Shown: positions 1-8,270 of the stretch, one piece after another
Numbering within the stretch: the first letter of the stretch is position 1
Layout: the number at the start of each line of letters is the position of its first letter
From: Pseudomonas sp. Seg1
Lineage (GTDB): Bacteria > Pseudomonadota > Gammaproteobacteria > Pseudomonadales > Pseudomonadaceae
Direction: 5' to 3'
Assembly: GCF_018326005.1 (NCBI RefSeq)
Contig: NZ_AP021903.1
Coordinates: 186,001 to 250,000, forward strand
Length of the DNA stretch: 64,000 nucleotides
Position numbers and translations under genes: made by a program
Notes under the pieces: generated by a model
Told to the model about the DNA's origin: nothing
Seen by the model: the letters and a program-made list of their open reading frames with translations, nothing else
Databases searched by the model: none

Positions 1-510
1 GCCCAGCTCAATGCCGCGCAGGCCGCCAATCGTGGTGCCGGTGAAGAGCTGGCGCACAACAAGCAACTGGCCGCGCTCAATTCTGTTGGCCGCTTCGAAG
101 TCGCGCGGGCCGAGGCCAAGGTCAGCGAGACCCAGGCGCAATCTCAGGTTTATCAGGTGCAGGTCAAACGCTGCAGCGTGATCGCGCCGTTCGATGGGCA
201 AGTGGTGGAGCGCAAGGTTCAGCGCTACGAAAGCGTACCGGCCGGCGCGCCGCTGCTCGATGTCGTCGATAACCGCACCCTGGAAATTCATCTGCTGGTG
301 CCGTCGCGCTGGATGGCTCGGCTCAAGCCCGGCCAGACCTTCAGCTTCGTCCCTGATGAAACCGGCCAGCCGATCGATGCCACGGTTAAACGCCTGGGCG
401 CGCGAATCGATGAGGGCAGTCAGACACTGTTGCTAGTCGCAACACTTCCCGAAGCCAAAGGCTTGCTGGCCGGCATGAGCGGCACGGCGCGTTTCCCGGA
501 GCTTAAGTGA
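1..510 (+). CDS. HlyD-family periplasmic adaptor, 3' part (5' end outside window)
   Basis: The reading frame is open from base 1, so the gene begins upstream of the window; 169 C-terminal residues are visible. They show the end of an alpha-helical hairpin rich in Ala/Gln/Glu, then the second half of a lipoyl-like (barrel-sandwich) domain with the typical ...IAPFDGQVVERKV... strand, and a beta-barrel region ending GTARFPELK. This is the layout of a membrane-fusion protein that bridges an inner-membrane pump and a TolC-type channel. Its stop codon overlaps the next start (GTGA at 507-510), so it is the first visible gene of a tightly coupled operon with two further adaptor-like proteins. The substrate cannot be read from this fragment. 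Confidence 0.85.
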   Translation, partial: AQLNAAQAANRGAGEELAHNKQLAALNSVGRFEVARAEAKVSETQAQSQVYQVQVKRCSVIAPFDGQVVERKVQRYESVPAGAPLLDVVDNRTLEIHLLVPSRWMARLKPGQTFSFVPDETGQPIDATVKRLGARIDEGSQTLLLVATLPEAKGLLAGMSGTARFPELK

Positions 511-1826
511 ACGCGCCGGTGAGCGGCACCGCCGAGCAGGTGTTCGCGCGGTTTCTCGACCTCGAACGCCAGACCCGCGCCGCCCGTGATGCTTCGCAAC
601 TGGCCTACAGCCTGGTCAATGACGGCCAGTCGCTGTTCGGTTTTCGCCATGCGGCGCTGTTGATCGCCGGCAAGGTGCAAGCGGTGACGGGCGTCAGTGC
701 AGTAGAGCCGAATGCGCCGTTCGTGGCGTTTGTCGAGCAAGCCGTGGCACAGCTGTTCAAGCAGGACGTGTTGAAACAGGCACGGGTGATTACGCCAGAA
801 ATGGTCAGCGACTCGATCCAGACCGATTGGCGCAGCCTGTCTGCCGCGCAGGTGTTCTGGCTGCCGTTGATTGATCGCGACGGTCAGGTCTTCGGCGGTT
901 TATGGCTGGCCCGCGATGTGCCGTGGAATTCCTCCGAACAAGTGCTGTTATCGCAATTGGGCGATACCTACAGCCATGCCTGGCTGGCGCTGCAACCACG
1001 CAAACCGTGGCGACTGCGCTGGACACGCAAACGGCAGGTGGCGCTGGTCGCCGTCGTATTGCTCGGACTGCTCATCCCGGTGCGCCAATCGGTGCTGGCG
1101 CCGGCCGAAGTGGTGCCGCTGGGCGGGCGCGTGGTGGCAGCGCCGCTGGACGGGGTGATCGCCGAATTTCTGGTCAAACCCAATCAGACGGTAAAAACCG
1201 GCGACGTCTTGCTGCGGTTTGAAAACACCACGCTCAGGGCCCAGGCCGATGTCGCTGAACGCGCATTGGGCGTGGCCGAGGCGGAACTGAAATCCAATTC
1301 CCAGCGCTCGTTTGCCGATGCCGAATCCAGCTCGCGGGTCGATTTGCTCGCCGCCCGCGCCGAGCAGAAACGCGCCGAACGCGACTACGCCCGCGAGTTG
1401 CTCAAGCGCAGTGAAGTGCGTGCCGAGCGCGACGGCATCGCAGTGTTTGCCGATGCCGAGCGCTTGACCGGCAAACCGGTGCAGACCGGCGAGCGGTTGA
1501 TGGAAATCGCCGATCCGAACCAGGCTGAACTGCGCATCGAACTGGCGGTGGGCGATGCGATCGCGCTGGACCCTGGCGCCGAAGTCTCGCTGTTTCTCGA
1601 CAGTGATCCGCTGAAGCGCCACCTCGCCACGCTGGAGCGCTCGGCCTACGAGGCGCAACCGACCGCCGGCGGGCAACTTGCGTACCGCTTGGACGCCAAT
1701 TTCGCCGATGCCCCACCGCGCATCGGCCTGCGCGGTACCGCGAAAATCTTCGGCGATCGCGCACCGTTGGCGTTGTACCTGCTGCGTCGGCCACTGGCCG
1801 GCCTGCGCCAGAGCGTGGGCCTGTAA
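507..1826 (+). CDS. GAF-like domain fused to HlyD-type membrane-fusion protein
   Basis: The protein has 439 residues and starts at GTG inside the upstream stop. Residues about 15-165 look like a cytoplasmic GAF-type sensor domain (HAALLIAG..., VFWLPLIDRDGQVFGGLWLA). A basic stretch and one membrane helix follow (about 177-192). The rest is periplasmic: half-lipoyl motifs at about 205-245, a short Ala/Arg/Glu-rich helical hairpin (about 245-300), the second half-lipoyl, and a beta-barrel. The family joins inner-membrane export components to the outer membrane. An N-terminal GAF-like sensor on such a protein suggests that export could be tuned by a cytoplasmic ligand, which is inference. It lies between a classical HlyD gene and an M50/HlyD fusion gene. 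Confidence 0.8.
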   Translation: MNAPVSGTAEQVFARFLDLERQTRAARDASQLAYSLVNDGQSLFGFRHAALLIAGKVQAVTGVSAVEPNAPFVAFVEQAVAQLFKQDVLKQARVITPEMVSDSIQTDWRSLSAAQVFWLPLIDRDGQVFGGLWLARDVPWNSSEQVLLSQLGDTYSHAWLALQPRKPWRLRWTRKRQVALVAVVLLGLLIPVRQSVLAPAEVVPLGGRVVAAPLDGVIAEFLVKPNQTVKTGDVLLRFENTTLRAQADVAERALGVAEAELKSNSQRSFADAESSSRVDLLAARAEQKRAERDYARELLKRSEVRAERDGIAVFADAERLTGKPVQTGERLMEIADPNQAELRIELAVGDAIALDPGAEVSLFLDSDPLKRHLATLERSAYEAQPTAGGQLAYRLDANFADAPPRIGLRGTAKIFGDRAPLALYLLRRPLAGLRQSVGL

Positions 1827-3923
1827 ATGCATCTGCCGAGCCTGCGTGCCGACCTGCAATTGTCGCCCGCAGCGCCGGCATTGGACGGCTCGCCGCGCTG
1901 GACGCTGGCCGATCCGGTGCGGGGTCGCTATTTCAAACTCGGTGCGGCAGCGATGCGCCTGTTGCGTCACTGGTCGCTGGGCGATGCCGAACAAGTCTTG
2001 CGCGCTGCCAATCGCGAACCGGGTCTGCCGCTTGCGGACGGCGAGCTTGAGCAGTTGCTGGAGTTTCTGCGCGGTCACGATTTGATCAGCGCCATGGATG
2101 ATCAGCAACGCGCCAGTTATCGGCTCAAGGCCTTGGCGCAGAAACAGAGCCTGTGGCAAATCCTGCTGCATCAATATCTGTTTTTCCGCATTCCACTATG
2201 GCGCCCGGACGCGTTTCTCAATCGCGCCTGGCCGTGGCTGGAACGCTTCGGTCCGCGCCTGCTGCGCTACGGTTTGCCGGCAACGTTGGCGCTGGGGGTG
2301 TTTCTGGTCTCGCGGGACTGGCAACGGTTTGTTGGCACCTTCCCGCACCTGTTCAGCCTCGGCGGCGCCCTGGCGTTCGGGGTGGCGCTGTTTTTCGCCA
2401 AGCTGTGTCACGAGTTTGGTCATGCGTTTATGGCCAAACGCGCCGGTTGCCGGGTGCAGAGTATGGGCGTGGCGTTCATGGTGCTGCTGCCGATGTTCTA
2501 CACCGATGTCAGTGATGCCTGGCGGGTCAATGATCGTCGCGCCCGGTTGCTGATCGGGGCGGGCGGCGTGCTGGCCGAGCTGCTGCTGGCGTGTGTCGCC
2601 TTGCTGGTATGGTCGCTGATGCCCGATGGCCCGGGGCGTACGGCGGCGTTCATGCTCGCCAGCGCAACATGGATCACCACGCTGGTGGTCAATCTCAATC
2701 CGTTCATGCGCTTTGACGGTTATTTTCTGATCAGTGATTTCTGGGAAGTCGACAACCTTCAGGGCCGCGCGTTTGCCTTGTGTCGCTGGCGCTTGCGCGA
2801 GTTCTTGTTCGGCTATGGCGCACCCGCGCCGGAGCCTTGGTCGCCGAAGATGCAACGGCGTTTGCTGATCTGGGGGTATGGCTCGTGGTTGTGGCGTGCG
2901 GCGTTGTTTTTCGGGATCGCGCTGGCGGTCTATCACCTGTTCTTCAAGGTGTTGGGGATTTTCCTGATGCTGGTGGAACTGGTGTGGTTCATCTTTTTGC
3001 CGATCATGCGTGAGTGGCGCCAGTGGTGGACCCGCCGCGAGCAGGCGCATGGTCCGCGGGTGTTGCTCAGCAGTCTGGCGGTACTCGCGCTGTTGCTGGT
3101 GCTGATCGTGCCGTGGCGCAGCTCGGTGGAATTGCCGACGATGCTTGAGGCCGGGCGCGCCAGCGCCTTGCATGCGCCGACCGCGGCGCGGGTCAAAGCG
3201 GTGAAGGTGCAGGACGGTGCAAAAGTCGCGCAGGGCGATGTACTGATCGAACTTGAATCGCCGGACCTTGAGTCGCGACTGGCAATTGTCCGCCGCGAGA
3301 TCCAGATCCAGCAGTTGCTGATGCGGCGTCAGGCCGGTCGCAGTGAAACCGCCGCCGATGCCGGCATCGTCGAGCAACGGCTGGCCGAAGCCGTCGCCGA
3401 GTATCGAGGCCTGACGGCCCAGCGCGAGCGCTTGCTGCTACGCGCACCGCATGCCGGCAGCGTGCGGGATTTACTGCCGAACCTCACGGTTGGCCGCTGG
3501 CTGTCGACCAAGGACGCATTGGCCCGGGTCGTCGAGGATGGCGCACGCCTGCGCGGCTATCTGGCCGAAGCCGAGTTGTGGCGGGTCAAGCCCGGCGCCA
3601 GTGGCCGCTTCATCGCTGATGACCCGATGCACCCGGCGCTCGCCGTGCAACTGAATGAAATCGACACCAACGGCGTGGCTTACGTCGATCAGGAGGCATT
3701 GACTTCCGATCACCACGGGCCGATTGCCGTGCGCCGCGATCAACAGCAACGCGCGGAACCCGTGCAGGCGCAATACGGCGTGCGATTGAGTGCGCTCGAT
3801 ACAGCTGCGACACCGCTGCAACCGTTGCGCGGTGTGGTGGTTTTGCAGGGCAGCGGCGAGTCATTGTTGGGCGTCGCGTGGCGGCGGATGGCGGCGCTGG
3901 GGGTCAGGGAAAGCGGTTTCTAA
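1827..3923 (+). CDS. M50 (site-2-type) zinc metallopeptidase fused to HlyD-like module
   Basis: A 698-residue polytopic membrane protein starting directly after the previous stop. Residues about 22-90 (DPVRGRYFKLGAAAMRLL...) resemble the PqqD-like peptide-binding fold found in front of some M50 proteins. HEFGH at 195-199 is the zinc-binding HExxH, and NPFMRFDG (291-298) supplies the third ligand Asp; several membrane helices surround them. From about residue 447 onward a half-lipoyl strand, a helical hairpin and the second half-lipoyl form a HlyD-like periplasmic arm. Related proteins are annotated as peptidase M50 or HlyD-type efflux components. It probably acts as an inner-membrane export or processing partner of the two adaptors upstream; its substrate is unknown. 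Confidence 0.8.
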   Translation: MHLPSLRADLQLSPAAPALDGSPRWTLADPVRGRYFKLGAAAMRLLRHWSLGDAEQVLRAANREPGLPLADGELEQLLEFLRGHDLISAMDDQQRASYRLKALAQKQSLWQILLHQYLFFRIPLWRPDAFLNRAWPWLERFGPRLLRYGLPATLALGVFLVSRDWQRFVGTFPHLFSLGGALAFGVALFFAKLCHEFGHAFMAKRAGCRVQSMGVAFMVLLPMFYTDVSDAWRVNDRRARLLIGAGGVLAELLLACVALLVWSLMPDGPGRTAAFMLASATWITTLVVNLNPFMRFDGYFLISDFWEVDNLQGRAFALCRWRLREFLFGYGAPAPEPWSPKMQRRLLIWGYGSWLWRAALFFGIALAVYHLFFKVLGIFLMLVELVWFIFLPIMREWRQWWTRREQAHGPRVLLSSLAVLALLLVLIVPWRSSVELPTMLEAGRASALHAPTAARVKAVKVQDGAKVAQGDVLIELESPDLESRLAIVRREIQIQQLLMRRQAGRSETAADAGIVEQRLAEAVAEYRGLTAQRERLLLRAPHAGSVRDLLPNLTVGRWLSTKDALARVVEDGARLRGYLAEAELWRVKPGASGRFIADDPMHPALAVQLNEIDTNGVAYVDQEALTSDHHGPIAVRRDQQQRAEPVQAQYGVRLSALDTAATPLQPLRGVVVLQGSGESLLGVAWRRMAALGVRESGF

Positions 3924-3935
3924 CGGAGAGTGGCG

Positions 3936-4430
3936 ATGACGGATAACGCAGCAGTGGCGGCTGAGGGGTTGGTGGTGCGGCCTTCGCGGGCAACGGACGG
4001 GCCGTTTCTGCAAAGCCTGTATCAGACGGCGCGGCCGGATCTGCAATGGATCGACGGCGAGCAGGAACGCGTTCAGCAAGTGGTCGCCCAGCAGTTTCAG
4101 GTGCAGGAGCAGGGTATGGGCGACAACTACCCGAATGCCATGCACTACGTGGTGGAAAAACTCGGCACGGCCATCGGCGCGCTGAGTACCGATTTCGGCG
4201 CCAACGAGATTCGCGTGCTGTATCTGGCCTTTACCCCGCAGGCGCGCGGCCAGGGTTTTGGCCGCGCCGTGCTGCAAGGGGTGCAGAAAGCCGCGCAACA
4301 GCTTCGCTGCCCGGTGGCGACGGTGGTCTGGACCAACAATCCCCACGCGCGCCGACATTATCTGGCGTTGGGTTTTGCCGTTGAAGAAAGCAATCCCGCC
4401 GCCGAACGTCTGGTCTGGTATCCCCAGTAA
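3936..4430 (+). CDS. GNAT family N-acetyltransferase
   Basis: I chose ATG 3936 because GGAGAG lies 6 bases upstream; an in-frame GTG at 3930 overlaps that ribosome site. The 164-residue protein has the single-domain GNAT fold, including the acetyl-CoA pyrophosphate loop RGQGFGRAVL and a C-terminal ARRHYLALGF motif. It follows the M50/HlyD gene by 12 bases, so it is very likely co-transcribed. It could acetylate an amine on a secreted protein or on a sugar precursor, but GNAT sequences do not reveal the acceptor. Its gene converges with the DUF6916 gene on the other strand. Confidence 0.8.
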   Translation: MTDNAAVAAEGLVVRPSRATDGPFLQSLYQTARPDLQWIDGEQERVQQVVAQQFQVQEQGMGDNYPNAMHYVVEKLGTAIGALSTDFGANEIRVLYLAFTPQARGQGFGRAVLQGVQKAAQQLRCPVATVVWTNNPHARRHYLALGFAVEESNPAAERLVWYPQ

Positions 4431-4446
4431 CCCGTACGCAAACGAG

Positions 4447-4758
4447 TCAGTTAAAGGTGACGTGGAAGTAAGCCAGCGCCGGGTCCCGGCCCATCGGTGG
4501 CACCCGTGAGACGAAGATACCTTCGACCCGCCCCAGTTCCGGTAGCTCCAGGGCACATAAGCCGTCAACAAACTCAGTCGGCTCCAGACTGTTCAATTGG
4601 ACGCAGAACGGCATGCGCTCGCTGTAGCGCATTTTCGCCAGCGGGTTTTCTTCGAGTTCCCCGATGTGGATTTGCAGCGCACTGCCATCGGGCAATTGCA
4701 GGGTGCCGACACGGCCCAGCAGCGCCTCGAAATGTTCGCTTTTAACCGTTTGCAGCAT
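4447..4758 (-). CDS. DUF6916-type small protein
   Basis: A 103-residue protein read leftward, with GGAG 7 bases before ATG 4758. It has no signal peptide or membrane helix. The pattern HFEALLGRVGTLQLPDG ... LPELGRVEGIFVSRVPP ... YFHVTFN matches my memory of the DUF6916 family, small beta-rich proteins of unknown function often encoded next to phage-tail-collar-type genes. Here it lies just downstream of such a gene (54-base gap holding a strong hairpin). A chaperone or partner role for the collar protein is an inference from this pairing. Confidence 0.6.
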   Translation of the reverse strand: MLQTVKSEHFEALLGRVGTLQLPDGSALQIHIGELEENPLAKMRYSERMPFCVQLNSLEPTEFVDGLCALELPELGRVEGIFVSRVPPMGRDPALAYFHVTFN

Positions 4759-4782
4759 GGTCTCGCTCCAGCCAGTTGGGAG

Positions 4783-4806
4783 GCCGGGGGAGAAGGCTCC
4801 CCCGGC
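4783..4806 (-). promoter_or_regulatory. Perfect GC-rich hairpin between collar gene and DUF6916 gene
   Basis: Arms GCCGGGGGAG and CTCCCCCGGC (10 bp, perfect) surround a 4-base loop. No U-run follows in the direction of transcription, so it looks like an RNA processing, stability or attenuation element rather than a classic terminator. It would reduce DUF6916 expression relative to the upstream collar gene. Confidence 0.55.
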
Positions 4807-4812
4807 GATCGG

Positions 4813-5400
4813 TCAGTTGCGCGAAGGAAAAATGCCCTGCAGGGCGATGCTGAAGTTGAGCACCAGATACGGGTTCATGATCGCCATCGGCAAGCCATTG
4901 CCGGTGGGGCTGATCGTGCCGCTGATGGTAGTCGATGCGCCTTTGAGGGGAATGGCGGAGGCGCCTTGCGCGTCGGAGTAGATATTGGCCAGCCCCGGAC
5001 CGGTGCCCGAAGCGCCCATGTAAGAATTGGTCGCCGTCGGCGTGCCCACCGGGTTGCTCGCCGGATTGGCCAGTTGCACGGTGGTATTGGCGGTGAGGCC
5101 CGCCAGTGTGTGGGTGTGGTTCGGCAGATTGTTGAGGGTCGCGGTGACTTGTTCGGCGCCGGAGATTTCACCCATCACCCGCGGCGTCAGGCCCGGGCCG
5201 TTGCCCTGGCAGATCGGCATTCGGCTTTGCAGGTTGGGGAGTCCGAAGGTCTGGACACCATTACCGCCATAGGTGGTGCCCAGCAGTGCAAACAACGCCT
5301 GGTATTGCGAAAGGTTCATCAACTGCCCGTTGCACTGCGCCCATCCACTGGGCGCGTAGTTGAAGGCAAACGTCAGAACAGTGCCCATGTAAACGTCCAT
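4813..5400 (-). CDS. Phage-tail-collar-domain protein (microcystin-dependent-protein type)
   Basis: I chose the ATG at 5400 because a GAGGATCTT ribosome site precedes it, giving 195 residues starting MDVYMGTVLTFAFNYAPSGW. The N-terminal collar domain is clear (WAQCNGQLMNLSQYQALFAL followed by YGGNG..FGLPNLQSR). A Thr/Asn/Gly-rich middle with NHTHTL and a conserved C-terminal ...NPYLVLNFSIALQGIFPSRN follow. This is the family of short bacterial proteins related to tail-fibre collars (MdpB-like), usually free-standing and not part of a prophage; no other phage gene is present. It diverges from the glycosyltransferase gene and sits in the export and modification locus, so it may be a secreted or surface product. 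Confidence 0.8.
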   Translation of the reverse strand: MDVYMGTVLTFAFNYAPSGWAQCNGQLMNLSQYQALFALLGTTYGGNGVQTFGLPNLQSRMPICQGNGPGLTPRVMGEISGAEQVTATLNNLPNHTHTLAGLTANTTVQLANPASNPVGTPTATNSYMGASGTGPGLANIYSDAQGASAIPLKGASTTISGTISPTGNGLPMAIMNPYLVLNFSIALQGIFPSRN

Positions 5401-5638
5401 AAGATCCTCATCCTTTTGATTGGTGGTCGGCGGGCCAATCGTGGATTCGGGCAGTGCCGATGCCTTCACCTGCCATGGCCAGGTCTCGCCACGCCAGAGC
5501 GTAGACGCGGATTGGCAAGGTTGCCGGATGTCGTGAAAGCGCAAACCGGCATCGACGGTGGTCCCGTGGCTGACCTACAGTGACGGGCAGGTTTCGACTC
5601 ATGGGTGCGTGGTCTTGCGGCGCGGCGAAGAGGCAACG

Positions 5639-7219
5639 ATGGTGGTAAACAGAGTCACACCGGTAGGCGACACACAGGACCCGCACGCGACACCGGGATC
5701 GGGGTTTGGCAGCTTGCCTTTGATCCGCTGGGGCAGGGAACTCTGGTTGCTGCCGATCCTGCTGCTGGCGGCGGGGGTGCGTTTTTACGACCTGACGGCG
5801 GCGGCGATCTGGGGCGACGAGGGCTCCAGCCTGCTGCTGGCGCGTTACTCGCTGGCCGGGATCTGGCAGCACGCGGCGTTCGATGTGCATCCGCCGCTGT
5901 ATTTCATGTTGCTGCATGGTTGGATCGAACTGTTCGGCGACGGCATTTTTGCGCTGCGCTGTCTCAGCGCGTTGGCCGGTATTGCAGCGGTCGGCCTCGG
6001 CGTGTGGCTGGTGGATCGACTGGCCACGCGCCGCGCGGCAATCATCGCCGGCGTGCTGCTGGCGTTGTTGCCGACGGCGGTGCGCTACAGCCAGGAAGTG
6101 CGCATGTATTCGCTGCTCGGGTTGCTGTTGATCGCGGCTACGCTGGCGCTGGTCTACTGGATCCGCCGCCCGCAGCGCCACCGCTATCTGGTGTTTTATG
6201 CGCTGTTGATGAGCGCCGCGTTCTACACCCACTACTTCGCCGTGCTGGCAGCGCTGTGCCACTGGGTTTATCTGGGGCTGATCCGTGTGCAGCACGGTTA
6301 TCGGTTCCGGCATATCCAGCGTGCCAGTTGGTGGCTGGCGAATCTGGCGATCGTCGCGTTGTACCTGCCCTGGCTGCCCAATCTGCTCGATCTGATGCAG
6401 CACATGGAGCAACTGAAAGTCGGTGGTGATGTCGGCTGGGAAGACCCGGTCACGCTGTCGTCACTGCCGTCGATGGTCTGGTCATGGCTGATTCAGGACG
6501 ACGGCGAGCAGCTGCCGTTGCCGGTTTTTCTGGCGCTGCCATTGGCGCTTCTGGTGCTGGCGGCGGTGGCGGTGGTGCGTGATCGCAGCGTGTCCCGTGG
6601 CAGTGTGCTGCTGGCGCTCTACACCGGACTGCCGCTGGTGCTGGTGTTTGCCGTGTCGTGGATCACGCCAGTGTTCATCGAGCGCTATCTGACCGCTTAT
6701 GCGCTGGGCCTGCCGCTGCTGGCGGCGCTGGCCATTGACCGTTTGTACAGCCGCGTGCGGGTGCTCGCGCTGGCGGTGCTGGTGTCGTTGATCGCGGTGG
6801 AAATGGTGGGCGTGAACAACAACGCCACGGTCGACAGCAATGATCAGCTCGACCATGTGGTGAATTACGTCAATCAGCATTTCCAGCCCGGTGACCGCAT
6901 TGTCACCAGTGACATGCTCTGGTACCTGAGTTACGTCTATTACGACCGCACCGGCGCTCAAGTGCGCCTCTACACGCCACCCACGGCGGACGGCCATACG
7001 ACGCGGCCGAACGAGTACGGATTTGGCACGCTGGTAACCGCTGACGTCTATCTCGACAGCCTTGCCGAGTTGCCCGGCAAGGACCGGGTCTGGCTGGTCG
7101 GAACCTTCGGTGATCCGGGCGAGTTCCCATCGCTGCCCAAGGCTTGGCAAGCCAGTGGCGAGGTGCACGCCGGCGGGGTTCAAGCGCGACTGTTCGTGAT
7201 GAAATCGGCAGCTGAATAA
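5639..7219 (+). CDS. GT39/ArnT-type membrane glycosyltransferase
   Basis: I chose ATG 5639 (GAAGAGG just upstream) over a GTG at 5558, giving 526 residues. It is a polytopic membrane protein whose first helix (LLPILLLAAGVRFYDL) is followed by AIWGDEGSS, the acidic first-loop motif of GT-C enzymes that use lipid-linked sugars (PMT, ArnT, GT39). HPPLYF and YSQEVRMYSL are further family motifs. About ten helices are followed by a soluble periplasmic tail from about residue 390. The likely role is transfer of a sugar from a polyprenyl phosphate to a protein or glycan on the outer face of the inner membrane. Its place upstream of two sulfotransferases and a giant secreted protein suggests protein glycosylation. 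Confidence 0.8.
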   Translation: MVVNRVTPVGDTQDPHATPGSGFGSLPLIRWGRELWLLPILLLAAGVRFYDLTAAAIWGDEGSSLLLARYSLAGIWQHAAFDVHPPLYFMLLHGWIELFGDGIFALRCLSALAGIAAVGLGVWLVDRLATRRAAIIAGVLLALLPTAVRYSQEVRMYSLLGLLLIAATLALVYWIRRPQRHRYLVFYALLMSAAFYTHYFAVLAALCHWVYLGLIRVQHGYRFRHIQRASWWLANLAIVALYLPWLPNLLDLMQHMEQLKVGGDVGWEDPVTLSSLPSMVWSWLIQDDGEQLPLPVFLALPLALLVLAAVAVVRDRSVSRGSVLLALYTGLPLVLVFAVSWITPVFIERYLTAYALGLPLLAALAIDRLYSRVRVLALAVLVSLIAVEMVGVNNNATVDSNDQLDHVVNYVNQHFQPGDRIVTSDMLWYLSYVYYDRTGAQVRLYTPPTADGHTTRPNEYGFGTLVTADVYLDSLAELPGKDRVWLVGTFGDPGEFPSLPKAWQASGEVHAGGVQARLFVMKSAAE

Positions 7220-7294
7220 GCCTTGGGCGAAGTAAATCGTTTCACCTTTTTATTCGCGATTAAAAACTAGCTGCTTAGTCATTCTTGCTCTGAA

Positions 7295-7304
7295 TTGATA
7301 TCAA
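7295..7304. promoter_or_regulatory. AT-rich promoter region with TTGATATCAA palindrome
   Basis: The gap 7220-7369 is strikingly AT-rich against its neighbours and holds the perfect 10-base palindrome TTGATATCAA. It is the only sizeable non-coding gap upstream of the sulfotransferase-adhesin-tolC run, so it is the likely promoter and operator region. No regulator can be assigned. Confidence 0.4.
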
Positions 7305-7369
7305 AACACTACTAGTCGAAGGGTTTTTGTTGAACTACGCTTTGTCGGACAAAAGGACTTTCGATTACG

Positions 7370-8215
7370 GTGAAGGGATTGCAGCAGTTCCACTTTATCT
7401 CCGGCTTGCCGCGCTCAGGCTCGACCCTGCTTTCTGCGATTCTTTTGCAGAACCCGCGCTTTCACGCCGGCATGACCAGCCCGGTCGGCTCGCTCTTCTC
7501 CAGCGTCCTCGAGCAATGCAGCGCCGGCAGCGAATTCGGCGCGGTCATCGACACTCAAATGCGCCGCCGTTTACTGCGTGGACTGTTTGAGTCCTTCTAC
7601 GCCGACAAGGCTGACAAACCGGTGGTGTTCGACACCAACCGGCAATGGAGCTCGCGGCTGCCGGCGCTGAACGACCTGTTTCCCAAGGCCAAAGTGATCG
7701 CTTGCGTGCGCAACGTCGCCTGGGTCATGGACAGTCTCGAGCGGTTGTACCGCGCCAATCCCTATGAAAACACCAAACTGTTCGGCGATGCCGTCGAGCG
7801 CAACACCGTCTACAGCCGTTGCGAAACCCTGGCCCAGCGCAATCGCCTGGTCGGTTTCGCCTGGGCGGCGCTCAAGGAAGCCTATTACGGCGAACAGGCC
7901 GATTCACTGTTGATCATCGACTATGACTTGCTGACCCAGGCCCCGGAACGGGTGTTGCGGCTGGTCTACGAGTTCATCGGCGAGCCATGGTTCGAACACG
8001 ATTTCGAGCACCTGGCCTATGACGCCCCGGAATTCGATCAGGCCCTCGGCGTGGCTGGCCTGCACAAGGTCAAACCCAAGGTGGCCCTGCAGTCGCGGCG
8101 CACCATCCTGCCACCGGATCTGTTCAAGCAATACGCCGATTTGTCCTTCTGGCTCGATGGCTCAGCCAGCGCCGCCAATGTCATTCGTATGAAGTCCGAC
8201 GCCGCGATCAGCTGA
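7370..8215 (+). CDS. Sulfotransferase family protein (first)
   Basis: The protein has 281 residues and starts at GTG 7370 with AAAAGGA upstream. GLPRSGSTLL at residues 12-21 is the 5'-phosphosulfate-binding loop of PAPS-dependent sulfotransferases. KVIACVRNVAWVMDSL matches the region of the 3'-phosphate-binding segment (R and S). No signal peptide or membrane helix is seen, so it acts in the cytoplasm. The acceptor is unknown; the adjoining giant protein, the collar protein and a glycan precursor are candidates. The APS kinase gene further down the same strand would supply the sulfate donor. Its stop codon lies inside a terminator-like palindrome. Confidence 0.8.
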   Translation: MKGLQQFHFISGLPRSGSTLLSAILLQNPRFHAGMTSPVGSLFSSVLEQCSAGSEFGAVIDTQMRRRLLRGLFESFYADKADKPVVFDTNRQWSSRLPALNDLFPKAKVIACVRNVAWVMDSLERLYRANPYENTKLFGDAVERNTVYSRCETLAQRNRLVGFAWAALKEAYYGEQADSLLIIDYDLLTQAPERVLRLVYEFIGEPWFEHDFEHLAYDAPEFDQALGVAGLHKVKPKVALQSRRTILPPDLFKQYADLSFWLDGSASAANVIRMKSDAAIS

Positions 8216-8227
8216 TCGCGGCGTTTT
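8201..8227 (+). terminator. Terminator-like palindrome overlapping the sulfotransferase stop
   Basis: GCCGCGATCA and TGATCGCGGC form a 22-base perfect palindrome (8201-8222) followed by GTTTTTC. The sulfotransferase stop codon (8213-8215) lies inside it. Only about 45 bases separate it from the start of the giant gene, so it may act as an attenuator controlling how much RNA polymerase reads into that gene. Confidence 0.7.
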
Positions 8228-8270
8228 TCATTGATGCATCAACAACTGTGTTCGAGTCCGGGTGAGCAAC

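Noticed and set aside
948..2174. A 408-codon open frame on the minus strand
   Set aside because: It lies fully opposite two convincing adaptor/M50 genes, is rich in Gln/His/Arg as expected of a GC-rich shadow frame and lacks any domain.
4813..5400. Tail-collar gene as evidence of a prophage
   Set aside because: No other phage structural, lysis, integrase or repressor gene is present; the protein is of the short free-standing type.
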